Assembly: GCA_024711325.1 (NCBI GenBank)
Contig: JANJTC010000001.1
Location: 310,001-374,000 of the forward strand
Source of the DNA: Bacteriovoracaceae bacterium
GTDB taxonomy: Bacteria; Bdellovibrionota; Bacteriovoracia; Bacteriovoracales; Bacteriovoracaceae
Direction of reading: 5' to 3'
DNA length: 64,000 bases
A program made the translations under genes and the position numbers. Below, in pieces: positions 26,974 through 34,555 of the stretch. Position 1 is the stretch's first letter. Every line of letters starts with the position of its first letter. The notes below the pieces were generated by a model. It had not been told where the DNA came from and made no database searches. It saw nothing but the letters and a program-made list of their open reading frames with translations.

Positions 26974-27010
26974 AAACAAGTAAGGAAGCTTTAAGCTTCC
27001 TTACTTGTTT
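26974..27010. terminator. Bidirectional terminator overlapping the end of the ccsA-like gene
   Basis: A long stem (26974-26989 with 26995-27010, about 16 bp) ending in TTT on both strands. It lies between the convergent genes ending at 26968 and 26991; its right arm contains the last codons of the cytochrome-assembly gene. Confidence 0.85.
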
Positions 27011-28511
27011 TAATTGAAGCAATGATCAGAATTAGCGTTTGAATCAAAAAGAAAGTTCCGAGGAAGATAGCGCCACCTTCAGAAAAGCCATAAGAATGAA
27101 GTCCACTGGCCAGAATATAATTCACACCAAACCATGCCATCATGACACTCATAAAGGCACCGGCCACCATAAGAACGAAGCGTTTAGGTGGAATCCATGA
27201 GGTATATTTACCGTGAAGGATTGCCATATAAATTAGCAGCACAATGAGTGACCAGGTTTCTTTTGGATCCCAGCCCCAGAAGCGGCCCCATGAATAGTCG
27301 GCCCAAACTCCTCCTAGAATAACCCCTGCAGATAAAAGGACTACGCCTACCTTAATGCAAGTATAAATCAGATCAACCTGATAGCGGTATTCGCTTGAAC
27401 TTACGGTCGAGAAACGTCCTCGAATCAGTAGGGTGTTGGCCAAAAGCCATGACAAGGCCAGGGCAGCATAAGAGAGAATGATGGTTGATACATGGGTTGA
27501 GAGCCAGAAGTTATCGCGCAAAACAGGCACTAGTGGAGAGATTCCCTCATCCAGCATTCCATTGGCGAACTTCATCATCATGAGTCCCAACATGTTGCAA
27601 GCAAGGCCTGCCAGAATGAACATGATCTCTTTTCTCATGAAATAAATAATGCAACTGATAACCAGTCCACCAAATCCTGAGAACATAACAGTCTCATACA
27701 TATTAGTGATCGGGGCCCGACCGGAAATCATCACTCGAAGAGTAATGGCCGTGATCTGAAGACCAATTGTCAGAAGAATGAAAACCGTGCCAGGAATCTT
27801 ATTTTTCATGGCCACAAACAAAATGATTGAAAGGAGTGTAGATATTAAGGCCCAGTTAAAGAGGTTCCATTTGTAATATTTTAGCTCCAAAAGGTAGTGA
27901 TCACCTTTTAGGGACAAATAATCTGCTTTGGATTCAGCAAAAAGATAATTAACAGGATTTGTTCCTTTGTCTTTGGCGGAGGCGACCCGACTTTCAGTTA
28001 AAAACTCCCCGATCGTAATGAATTCAATTTTGTTATCAACTTTAACCGGTACGGACCATGCACGGGCATTAATGATAGCTCTATATGTATTTAAACGTGA
28101 CTCAACTTTAGTCAGTTCTTTTTTAAAGCTATTGTTTTCTTTTAATTGGGAGAGTTCACTCGTTATCAAATCTGCTTTGGATTCAAGTTCCTTGACCGGA
28201 ATAGAGGTTTGATCCTCCTGCATGCCCAGAACTTTTCTCACGTCGACATGGTCGACTTTGATCATGATCGGTAACTCAACCGGCATTCCGAATGCCTTCA
28301 AGGAAAGTTTACAGAATGCTTCTGTCGCGGAGTAATCACCAACTTTTTCAGATCCTGTCATGAACCTGATGGTCTCATTGGCAAAAACATAAAGTGGTTT
28401 TTCTCTTCCACCCGCCTGGACCGGAAAGGTTTCAAGGTCCTTATTACAAAAATCCATCTGCCCAAAGGCCGATGTCATAGAGATGAGAAAAACAAAAAGG
28501 ATTTTAAACAC
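26991..28511 (-). CDS. ccsA: Cytochrome c assembly protein, CcsA/ResC-type
   Basis: A 506-residue membrane protein. Residues 1-200 are an exported domain with a signal peptide and a coiled-coil part; residues about 210-505 hold the multi-TM cytochrome c assembly domain with the haem-handling WWD motif (WGRFWGWDPKETWS). Together with the ResB protein it forms System II, which moves haem across the membrane and ligates it to apocytochrome c. It overlaps the resB stop by eight bases. The extra N-terminal domain is also known in epsilonproteobacterial and Bacteroidetes-type proteins. Confidence 0.92.
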   Translation of the reverse strand: MFKILFVFLISMTSAFGQMDFCNKDLETFPVQAGGREKPLYVFANETIRFMTGSEKVGDYSATEAFCKLSLKAFGMPVELPIMIKVDHVDVRKVLGMQEDQTSIPVKELESKADLITSELSQLKENNSFKKELTKVESRLNTYRAIINARAWSVPVKVDNKIEFITIGEFLTESRVASAKDKGTNPVNYLFAESKADYLSLKGDHYLLELKYYKWNLFNWALISTLLSIILFVAMKNKIPGTVFILLTIGLQITAITLRVMISGRAPITNMYETVMFSGFGGLVISCIIYFMRKEIMFILAGLACNMLGLMMMKFANGMLDEGISPLVPVLRDNFWLSTHVSTIILSYAALALSWLLANTLLIRGRFSTVSSSEYRYQVDLIYTCIKVGVVLLSAGVILGGVWADYSWGRFWGWDPKETWSLIVLLIYMAILHGKYTSWIPPKRFVLMVAGAFMSVMMAWFGVNYILASGLHSYGFSEGGAIFLGTFFLIQTLILIIASIKTSKEA

Positions 28512-30120
28512 GTGTTTCTCCTGGTTTTACAACCGTTTTTTTACGAAGGACAAAGTGCCAGATAGAGCCTAGGACTAAAAAAATTGATCCTAGGTATTTC
28601 CAGAATCTCCCTGGATCAAAATTCACAGAAAGAACACTTCCAAAGGGGCCCTCATTGGTTTGAAAATATGAGGCCTGGTAAAAAGTGAAGTTTTGATGTT
28701 TTAGTGGATTATTCATAAAAACATGATGTTTGGTGGAGCCATCATTGCCTTTAAACAAAGTAACAAAGCTCTCATAACTGGCAGGATTACTCGTCCCCGG
28801 ATCTGTATCCATTTTAAACTGGTCCAGCACCAATTCATAAGGCAAAAGCAAGGCCTTTTTGCCAAGCTCAAAAGTAATGCGCTCACCATTTTGATTAAAA
28901 GCGATCGGTTCTCCAGATTTAACCCAAAAGGTCTGGTCTCCAATAGAAACTTCGACTGCCTTAATATCTCCACTAATAACTTGTCCATTTTCCTGAACCG
29001 GCTTCACGTAACGAGGAAGCATTGTAGGGTAAGCATCTGTCCTATGTTCCAGTAACCTAATTTTAAAACCCATCCAAGGGAGAGAGACTTCTTCTCCTAT
29101 TTCAAATTTTTGGGATCCCCACTCGTTTTTTTCTTTATCAAAAAAAGCAGCGTGTTTTCCAAATAAAAAGAGATGGGGACTTTTCTCAAAAAGTTTTTTG
29201 CTGAAAATCCTGAAAGGGGAGTTTTCAGATAGGTTCATCTTATCGTCAAGAGGAAGGGGGGACATACCAGGGAGGAATTGAACTTTTTGACCTGAAAATT
29301 CAACCTCAATCATTTCCTGACCGGAAATGCCTTTCTTCTTCCTGAGGTCTTTCTTCAGTGGTGCGAGGCACCCGGAAGTTTCTGCATTCCAGACAATGAG
29401 TCCATCAGGCGTATTCTGGGCGAAACACTCTGCCAATGATGCCGGCATATAGTGGACATTAAGTGGGCCCATTTGTTGAGTATTACTGAAATCTGATTGT
29501 GGATGAAGACTCAGAGTAACGAATTCGCCAAAATTAGGAGTGAATATGCGATAGCGTGAGGAAGACTGAGCTCCATCCTCAATTTTAATGGGAATCCAAT
29601 CCTGTTTGTTTTCGGAAAAGGGCAGGAATGTTTTTAGGGTGATCCCCTCATATTCATAATTCAAGTCTTTCTTAAAGGCGGTAAATGGCAAGTCCACCGT
29701 GACTTCTTTTCCTTTTGAAGGAAATTGAATTCTGAGTTCATCTTCATTTACTTGAATGTTTCGTGCCGGAAGGTTTGGCGTAAGGGTAATGGTGCCGTCC
29801 ACGCCTGATTGATAGGTTATAAATGAACCAATGAAAAGAATGATCAGTCCTGAGTGAATGACATAAAAACCATAGAGATGTTTTTTGGGAGGTAGCCTGA
29901 TAAGGGTGGCGAAGAGAATTGATAGAAACATACCAAACTGAATCCCCATAAACCAGAAAGATTTATAGATCAACCTATTGGCGTATTCAGTGCCATGGTA
30001 GGATTCCATAAAGGTTCCATAACCAAGAGATACGGCAAAGAGCAGAATGATAATAACGGCGAACTTCAGATTTCCGAAGAAAAGTTCGACTTTTCGGTAG
30101 CTACTTATAAGAGTGTTCAT
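28504..30120 (-). CDS. resB: ResB/CcsB-type cytochrome c biogenesis protein
   Basis: A 538-residue ResB-family protein: three N-terminal membrane helices (about residues 15-35, 50-72, 80-102), a periplasmic domain of about 380 residues, and a C-terminal helix (about 505-525) followed by a basic tail. The conserved start of the family (LKFAVIIILLFAVSLGYGTF) and the QVSxDPG-like end (VNFDPGRFWKYLGS) are present. It is the partner of the CcsA-type gene downstream. Genes for cytochromes themselves are not in the window. Confidence 0.92.
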   Translation of the reverse strand: MNTLISSYRKVELFFGNLKFAVIIILLFAVSLGYGTFMESYHGTEYANRLIYKSFWFMGIQFGMFLSILFATLIRLPPKKHLYGFYVIHSGLIILFIGSFITYQSGVDGTITLTPNLPARNIQVNEDELRIQFPSKGKEVTVDLPFTAFKKDLNYEYEGITLKTFLPFSENKQDWIPIKIEDGAQSSSRYRIFTPNFGEFVTLSLHPQSDFSNTQQMGPLNVHYMPASLAECFAQNTPDGLIVWNAETSGCLAPLKKDLRKKKGISGQEMIEVEFSGQKVQFLPGMSPLPLDDKMNLSENSPFRIFSKKLFEKSPHLFLFGKHAAFFDKEKNEWGSQKFEIGEEVSLPWMGFKIRLLEHRTDAYPTMLPRYVKPVQENGQVISGDIKAVEVSIGDQTFWVKSGEPIAFNQNGERITFELGKKALLLPYELVLDQFKMDTDPGTSNPASYESFVTLFKGNDGSTKHHVFMNNPLKHQNFTFYQASYFQTNEGPFGSVLSVNFDPGRFWKYLGSIFLVLGSIWHFVLRKKTVVKPGETRV

Positions 30121-30154
30121 GAGGCCGTTAATTTCTCATGTTGAATAGTGTTTG

Positions 30155-30826
30155 TCACGAAGAGACGAGGTAAGAAAACAACCAAAGACAGCCAAATATT
30201 AAAGGTTGATGAAGAAGATAAATCTTTAGGGAATGGCGTCCCATAAAATTCAAAACTTGGTTCGATTTCATTTGTTGTATCAGGGAATTTCTTGACAAAT
30301 AGGGTCCAAGAAGAATGCCCAACAAAATCGCCCAGAACCAAGGATAGATCGGAATAAAATCCAATGAAGGTCTCTGGAGAATTGATGAGACCCATTTAAT
30401 ATCGTAATTGAGGATGTATTGACCGATCAGGATCAAAATCAGGAGAATGGTCGCCAGAAGTCTTCGTTTGACGAGCGGAGCGCCCAGCAGGGAACCGACC
30501 AATATACAATGAAGCGTTCCAAAATAAACCCATTGAGATGGAAAAGCCAGATACGTTCCGATACTGACTGTAAATGCGGCCAAGGCAAGTTTGATGCTTC
30601 TTTTCTTCAGGGCCTTCACATTGACGCCGCTTGCATGGGCATAATTAAGAGAGACACCCACACAAAATAAGAAAGTAAAGGCAATGACCCTTGGAAAAGC
30701 GTACCAAAAGCCGGAGGAGAAATTCCAGTCTATATAATGAAACATTTTTAAATCATACGAGGCATGGAAAATAATCATCCATACCACGGCCATTCCGCGA
30801 AGAGCGTCCAGGAAGTGAGATCTCAT
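30155..30826 (-). CDS. DUF1624/HGSNAT-like membrane acyltransferase
   Basis: A 223-residue integral membrane protein with about seven helices. The N-terminal MRSHFLDALRGMAVVWMI and the following histidine in IIFHASYDL fit the heparan-alpha-glucosaminide N-acetyltransferase catalytic domain (DUF1624), in which this histidine takes the acetyl group across the membrane. The substrate in bacteria is unknown. It overlaps the thiamine pyrophosphokinase-like gene by four bases. Confidence 0.85.
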   Translation of the reverse strand: MRSHFLDALRGMAVVWMIIFHASYDLKMFHYIDWNFSSGFWYAFPRVIAFTFLFCVGVSLNYAHASGVNVKALKKRSIKLALAAFTVSIGTYLAFPSQWVYFGTLHCILVGSLLGAPLVKRRLLATILLILILIGQYILNYDIKWVSSILQRPSLDFIPIYPWFWAILLGILLGPYLSRNSLIQQMKSNQVLNFMGRHSLKIYLLHQPLIFGCLWLFSYLVSS

Positions 30827-31449
30827 TTACCCTCCGGATAATAAATGAAGACCGGACCTTCGTTTTCCAGGATTAATTTACCTTTGCCTGTATTAGAGAG
30901 TCCAAAACTTGATAGTGGATTAAGCTGGGTGGGCTTTTTGATAGGGTAGTGACACTCCCCCATTAATTTTACTGTGGTTTTCTTAAGAGTTCCCAATGAA
31001 AAAAGACCTATATGTTCAAATTTCCAGTGGCCTGTCCCAACTAGATGGAAGTAAATCTTCCCATCTTCTCCATAAAAGATGATCTGCGATTCACTATTAT
31101 CCTCTAAAAATGCCAAGGCTTCCCCCAAATTAAAAAGTTCATGGTCTTTTCTCCCACCCAAAAATCCCCAGAAATGGAATTTATAATGTCGGGGATCCTT
31201 AAATAGAGAGAGGGCCAGGGCCAGATCGGAATAATCTTTTTCAATGGGGTGTCGAAATATGTGCTCAGTCTGGAGTTCACCCTGATAAGAGTCAGAGTCT
31301 CCTACCCAGATGTCGAGATTCTCCAAATGGTGAGCACCACCATCTATCCCGATAACAGGATACTCGGCCAGGTGAAACGGCACCTCCGGGCCCATGGGTC
31401 CAACAAAAGTCCATTCTGTTTTATCTTTAAGAGTGCTTGGCAAGGTCAT
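30823..31449 (-). CDS. Thiamine pyrophosphokinase-like protein
   Basis: A 208-residue protein. Conserved blocks are IGIDGGAHHL, WVGDSDS, PIEKDYSDLALAL and GGRKDHELFN, which line the ATP/thiamine site of thiamine diphosphokinase; a beta-rich C-terminal domain follows. Reaction expected: thiamine plus ATP to thiamine diphosphate. No thiamine (THI-box) riboswitch was seen. There is no Shine-Dalgarno; TAAGAT lies six bases before the ATG, as in a leaderless message. The gene is divergent from 31496 with only 46 bases between. Confidence 0.85.
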   Translation of the reverse strand: MTLPSTLKDKTEWTFVGPMGPEVPFHLAEYPVIGIDGGAHHLENLDIWVGDSDSYQGELQTEHIFRHPIEKDYSDLALALSLFKDPRHYKFHFWGFLGGRKDHELFNLGEALAFLEDNSESQIIFYGEDGKIYFHLVGTGHWKFEHIGLFSLGTLKKTTVKLMGECHYPIKKPTQLNPLSSFGLSNTGKGKLILENEGPVFIYYPEGK

Positions 31450-31495
31450 GAGAGTATCTTAGCCTTGATTCCACTTCATGAGTAGGAGGATCATC

Positions 31496-32152
31496 ATGGT
31501 AACTATTAAATCACAACGGGCCCATAAATTATTGGAACACCCTATACATATAAAGAACCAGCAAGACTCTTTGATGAAAAGATTTCCCGGGGAAGAAATT
31601 AACCTGTGGGTGGCCTTGGAGTGGGATGGAGCAAATGTCAAAAAATTGTCATTTGCTGGGGACCTTCAAGACCATCAAAAAATATTATTAGAATCTATGG
31701 CCAGTCTTTTGATTGGAAAACCAATTACTAAGTTGGACGATCTCAGCCTTAGGGAATGCGAGGCTTTTTTGCGAGATCGTAACTCCGAAAACGCTCTTGA
31801 GGGGATGACAGAAGTTGAAGAAAATGAACTAAAAAAAGTCTTTCAATGGATCCGGGTTTGGCCTCGTTATGAGGCTCCTGTTGAGTATCATTTCTCCTCT
31901 GAAAAAGGCCCTTTTTATCGACTTAAATTGGTGGATAAAATCAAGGCCATCAAGGCCTTCCTTAACTCGCCTGAAATTCTTACATTATATGAAAATATGG
32001 CACGACCTGAGTTGGTTGACGTTGAAGATCTTACGGTTTATATCCATGCACCTTACTCCTCCGAGAGGGAAAGAAGCGCATTTGAAGAGTTGCATCTTTT
32101 GGGGGTGGCGGCCTTCCAAGAGGAGAATCTAAACTTTATTCCTGATGCTTAG
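31496..32152 (+). CDS. Unknown protein, possible SufE/IscU-like fold
   Basis: 218 residues from the ATG at 31496, chosen because TAGGAGGA stands six bases upstream. Residues about 35-120 (LWVALEWDG, KLSFAGD, LLIGKPITKLDDL, ECEAFL) resemble the strand-strand-helix order of SufE or IscU proteins. The sulfur-accepting cysteine before the first strand (GC-QS in SufE) is absent here. If the fold is right, this is a non-sulfur-carrying relative. The C-terminal third is helical and unrecognised. Low confidence in any function. Confidence 0.55.
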   Translation: MVTIKSQRAHKLLEHPIHIKNQQDSLMKRFPGEEINLWVALEWDGANVKKLSFAGDLQDHQKILLESMASLLIGKPITKLDDLSLRECEAFLRDRNSENALEGMTEVEENELKKVFQWIRVWPRYEAPVEYHFSSEKGPFYRLKLVDKIKAIKAFLNSPEILTLYENMARPELVDVEDLTVYIHAPYSSERERSAFEELHLLGVAAFQEENLNFIPDA

Positions 32153-32234
32153 AAAAAAATAAGTTTGATTAAATGAAAATATTACCGCTACAATATGAAC
32201 AAGAGTTGATTGGACAATTATTCAAAAGAAGAAA

Positions 32235-32687
32235 ATGGAAGAAATCAGATCGTTAATTTTTAAAGAAGCCAAAAAAGAAGAAGAGGTTGTTAATCTCTCT
32301 AAATTCGACATACAGGCCTTCACAGACACCCAGGATTTCTCCTGGTCATTAGATAACATTAAAAAAGAAGTTAAGACGGGATGGAAGCTCTACTCTGTAA
32401 TGACAGATGACGAGATCGTGGCCGCAGTTTTGATGAGAAAGGATGGAGAAACCCTCTTCACTAAGAACACTCCGATCAAAATGGCTTTCCAGGGGAATGG
32501 CTTTTCCCATCAGATTAAGAATTTTTACGAGGAAGAAGCTAAAAAACAGCACATCCGACAAGTGATAAACTATTGTCCGGTTGATAATTTCCGCATGATT
32601 GCTCTAAATGAGAGTCATGGCTATAAAAGAACCGGAAATGCTTTTGGAATCAGTAATAATATTATCGAATGGGTAAAAGTTCTATAG
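32235..32687 (+). CDS. GNAT-family N-acetyltransferase
   Basis: A 150-residue protein with a GNAT fold: strand pair LYSVMTDDEIVAAVLMRK, the acetyl-CoA loop in FQGNGFSHQIKNFYEEEA (QxxGxG/A variant) and the final segment NFRMIALNESHGYKRTG. The substrate is not predictable. It precedes the SWIB gene with a gap of 54 bases. Confidence 0.78.
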   Translation: MEEIRSLIFKEAKKEEEVVNLSKFDIQAFTDTQDFSWSLDNIKKEVKTGWKLYSVMTDDEIVAAVLMRKDGETLFTKNTPIKMAFQGNGFSHQIKNFYEEEAKKQHIRQVINYCPVDNFRMIALNESHGYKRTGNAFGISNNIIEWVKVL

Positions 32688-32741
32688 AAGCCAATATAAA
32701 CCAAAGGGAACTACGTTTCCCAAATTAGACGGAGGAATTTT

Positions 32742-33251
32742 ATGGCTAAGAAGACAACAAAAAAAGCTGCTGCTCCTAAAAAAGCAACTGCAAAAAAAAC
32801 AACTGCGAAAAAAGTAGCTGCTCCTAAAAAAGCAACTGCAAAAAAAGCTGCTCCTAAAAAAGCAACTGCAAAAAAAGCTGCTCCTAAAAAAGCAACTGCA
32901 AAAAAAGTAGCTGCTCCTAAGAAAGCAACAACAAAAAAAGTAGCTGCTCCTAAGAAAGCAACTGCAAAAAAAGTAGCTGCTCCTAAGAAAAAGACGGCCC
33001 GTAAGCCAAATGCTGCTTTCATGAGACCGCTTAATCCTTCAAAAGAGCTTGCTGAAATCGTTGGTGGATCTCCGATCCCTCGTACAGAAGTAATGAAGAA
33101 AGTATGGGCATACATCAAGAAGCATGACCTTCAAGATGCTAAGAACCGTCGCGCTATCAATGCTGATGACAAGCTAAAAGCTGTTTTCGGCGGTAAAAAA
33201 CAAGTTACTATGTTTGAAATGACTAAACTTGTTTCTAATCATCTTAAGTAA
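32742..33251 (+). CDS. SWIB-domain protein with histone H1-like tail
   Basis: A 169-residue protein. Residues 1-85 are seven near-repeats of [10 protein letters not shown](V), a lysine/alanine/proline tail like histone H1 or bacterial H1-like proteins. Residues about 88-169 form a SWIB/MDM2 domain ([39 protein letters not shown]). Such tails bind DNA non-specifically and condense it; SWIB domains are common in chlamydiae and predatory bacteria and occur in eukaryotic chromatin remodellers. A strong GGAGGA Shine-Dalgarno and a terminator with UUCG tetraloop suggest high expression as a single gene. Confidence 0.92.
   Translation: MAKKTTKKAAAPKKATAKKTTAKKVAAPKKATAKKAAPKKATAKKAAPKKATAKKVAAPKKATTKKVAAPKKATAKKVAAPKKKTARKPNAAFMRPLNPSKELAEIVGGSPIPRTEVMKKVWAYIKKHDLQDAKNRRAINADDKLKAVFGGKKQVTMFEMTKLVSNHLK
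32766..32990 (+). repeat. Tandem repeat coding the H1-like tail
   Basis: Repeats of 30-33 bases (GCTGCTCCTAAAAAAGCAAC-type start) run through this stretch. Some neighbouring units are identical at DNA level, so copy number may change by slippage. It is coding DNA, not a CRISPR array. Confidence 0.85.
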
Positions 33252-33270
33252 TCTGAAATAAGATTCTTAT

Positions 33271-33300
33271 AAAAGGGCCATCTTCGGATGGCCTTTTTTT
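33271..33300. terminator. Terminator with UUCG tetraloop, probably bidirectional
   Basis: GGGCCATC-TTCG-GATGGCC(T) forms a stem of 8-12 bp capped by a stable UUCG loop and followed by nine T. Mirrored A-tracts let it also end the convergent gene at 33311. Confidence 0.93.
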
Positions 33301-33310
33301 TTGTTAAAAC

Positions 33311-34444
33311 TTAAATTTTTCTAACTTCTTGATACTTTTTGATTTTGAAATCATCAATGATAAGAGGGGCCAGCTCTGAATTCATGAATTCCTGGCAGTG
33401 GAGAGTGGGATTGCCTGAGGGAAAACTTCCTTTACCTCCATAAAACTTCACACATTGATCAGTGTAATGATCTAAATATTCCGGGAAGTAGGTTTTGAAA
33501 TGGCCAAGGACAACTCGTTTTTTTGTTTGGTCTAAGGTAGAAAGGATAGCGTCAGGTAAAGGATCCAGGCCTTTTAGTTTTTTTAATACAGCTTCCCTCC
33601 GGTTCATTTTCCCACCTAATTCTTTGACCCGGTTCCAGGAATAATTGAAAAGTTCACCCTGAGACGGGGTATCTAAAAGATAAACAGTGTAAAAGAAGTC
33701 TGTTACCGCCTGATCGGCCTTGCTCTGGGATTTTAAAATCTGAAAGGATAGTTCCCGATCAAATACTTTTGGGGGATGGTAGAGCCGCTTTCTGGCCTCC
33801 CCGACCAATACTGGGATACAGTCTGGATGGATGGTTTGATCTATTTTCTTCATCAGGTCACCTTCCGGACCTAGTCTGACATAATCAATTTCGATCTTCC
33901 CCCATAAGGCATCCATTACAAATTCTTTTTTACAGTAGAATTCGCTCAGTGGACTTTTTAAGGCCACATCTAAAAGAGTCCATGTGGAAATTGGCGAGTC
34001 TGGAAGTCCGAGGGTTAAGTCTGCCAACTTATAGGCAGTGTCTGCATCGGTTTTATCTTTTTCCCAAAAGGCCTTAAGTTCATTCCAGCAAGGATTTTCT
34101 GATTTTAAGCAGCTTTTTAGGTAGCGAAGGCCGATTTCCTGGCGTCTTAGACGAAAAACATCGTCTAGTTTTAAGGTTGGCCAGCTGTAGAGTTGCTCGA
34201 TCTTATGGAAGTCAGTCCTGTTTAATTCTACTTTTTGGAGAATTTTTCGTGAATAAAGGTCTCCCATTTTAGAAACCATGCTTTTCCAGGCATCTTGTCT
34301 CTCACTGGGCCTGATATCCAAAGCATGTTTAAAGAATTCCTCGTGGCCTTCTTCTGCGGTCAATACTTCCAAATCAGCAAGCGTATAGGAATTCCCCCAA
34401 ACCTGAAGACTAAAATAGACCATGAATAATAAAAGTTGGGCCAT
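33311..34444 (-). CDS. Exported helical protein, unknown
   Basis: A 377-residue protein with an N-terminal signal (MAQLLLFMVYFSLQVWG). The mature part is rich in helices with a few spaced cysteines and looks like an alpha-solenoid, but no repeat is clear. No family recognised. It is divergent from putA and convergent with the SWIB gene. Confidence 0.6.
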   Translation of the reverse strand: MAQLLLFMVYFSLQVWGNSYTLADLEVLTAEEGHEEFFKHALDIRPSERQDAWKSMVSKMGDLYSRKILQKVELNRTDFHKIEQLYSWPTLKLDDVFRLRRQEIGLRYLKSCLKSENPCWNELKAFWEKDKTDADTAYKLADLTLGLPDSPISTWTLLDVALKSPLSEFYCKKEFVMDALWGKIEIDYVRLGPEGDLMKKIDQTIHPDCIPVLVGEARKRLYHPPKVFDRELSFQILKSQSKADQAVTDFFYTVYLLDTPSQGELFNYSWNRVKELGGKMNRREAVLKKLKGLDPLPDAILSTLDQTKKRVVLGHFKTYFPEYLDHYTDQCVKFYGGKGSFPSGNPTLHCQEFMNSELAPLIIDDFKIKKYQEVRKI

Positions 34445-34555
34445 AGGATTATTTTAGGCCCTCTCGAGTAAAGCCGTCAATTTCTCCTTACAGGATACTA
34501 TGCTGAATCACATTTTGAGGGTAAATTGAGGTGTTTAAAATTTTTGGAGGCCCTA

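Noticed and set aside
30117-30395. 92-residue minus-strand frame within the DUF1624 gene
   Set aside because: Different frame of a well-supported membrane protein; no ribosome site.
30823-31496. Thiamine riboswitch before the thiamine pyrophosphokinase-like gene
   Set aside because: Only 46 bases separate the divergent genes and no THI-box (CUGAGA...ACCUGAUC) is present.
32766-32990. CRISPR-like tandem repeats
   Set aside because: Units are contiguous, in frame and code for the H1-like tail; no variable spacers or cas genes.
32711-33118. Long minus-strand frame opposite the SWIB gene, reading as [10 protein letters not shown] repeats
   Set aside because: It is the mirror of the lysine/alanine repeat in the real gene; the true frame has Shine-Dalgarno, SWIB domain and terminator.
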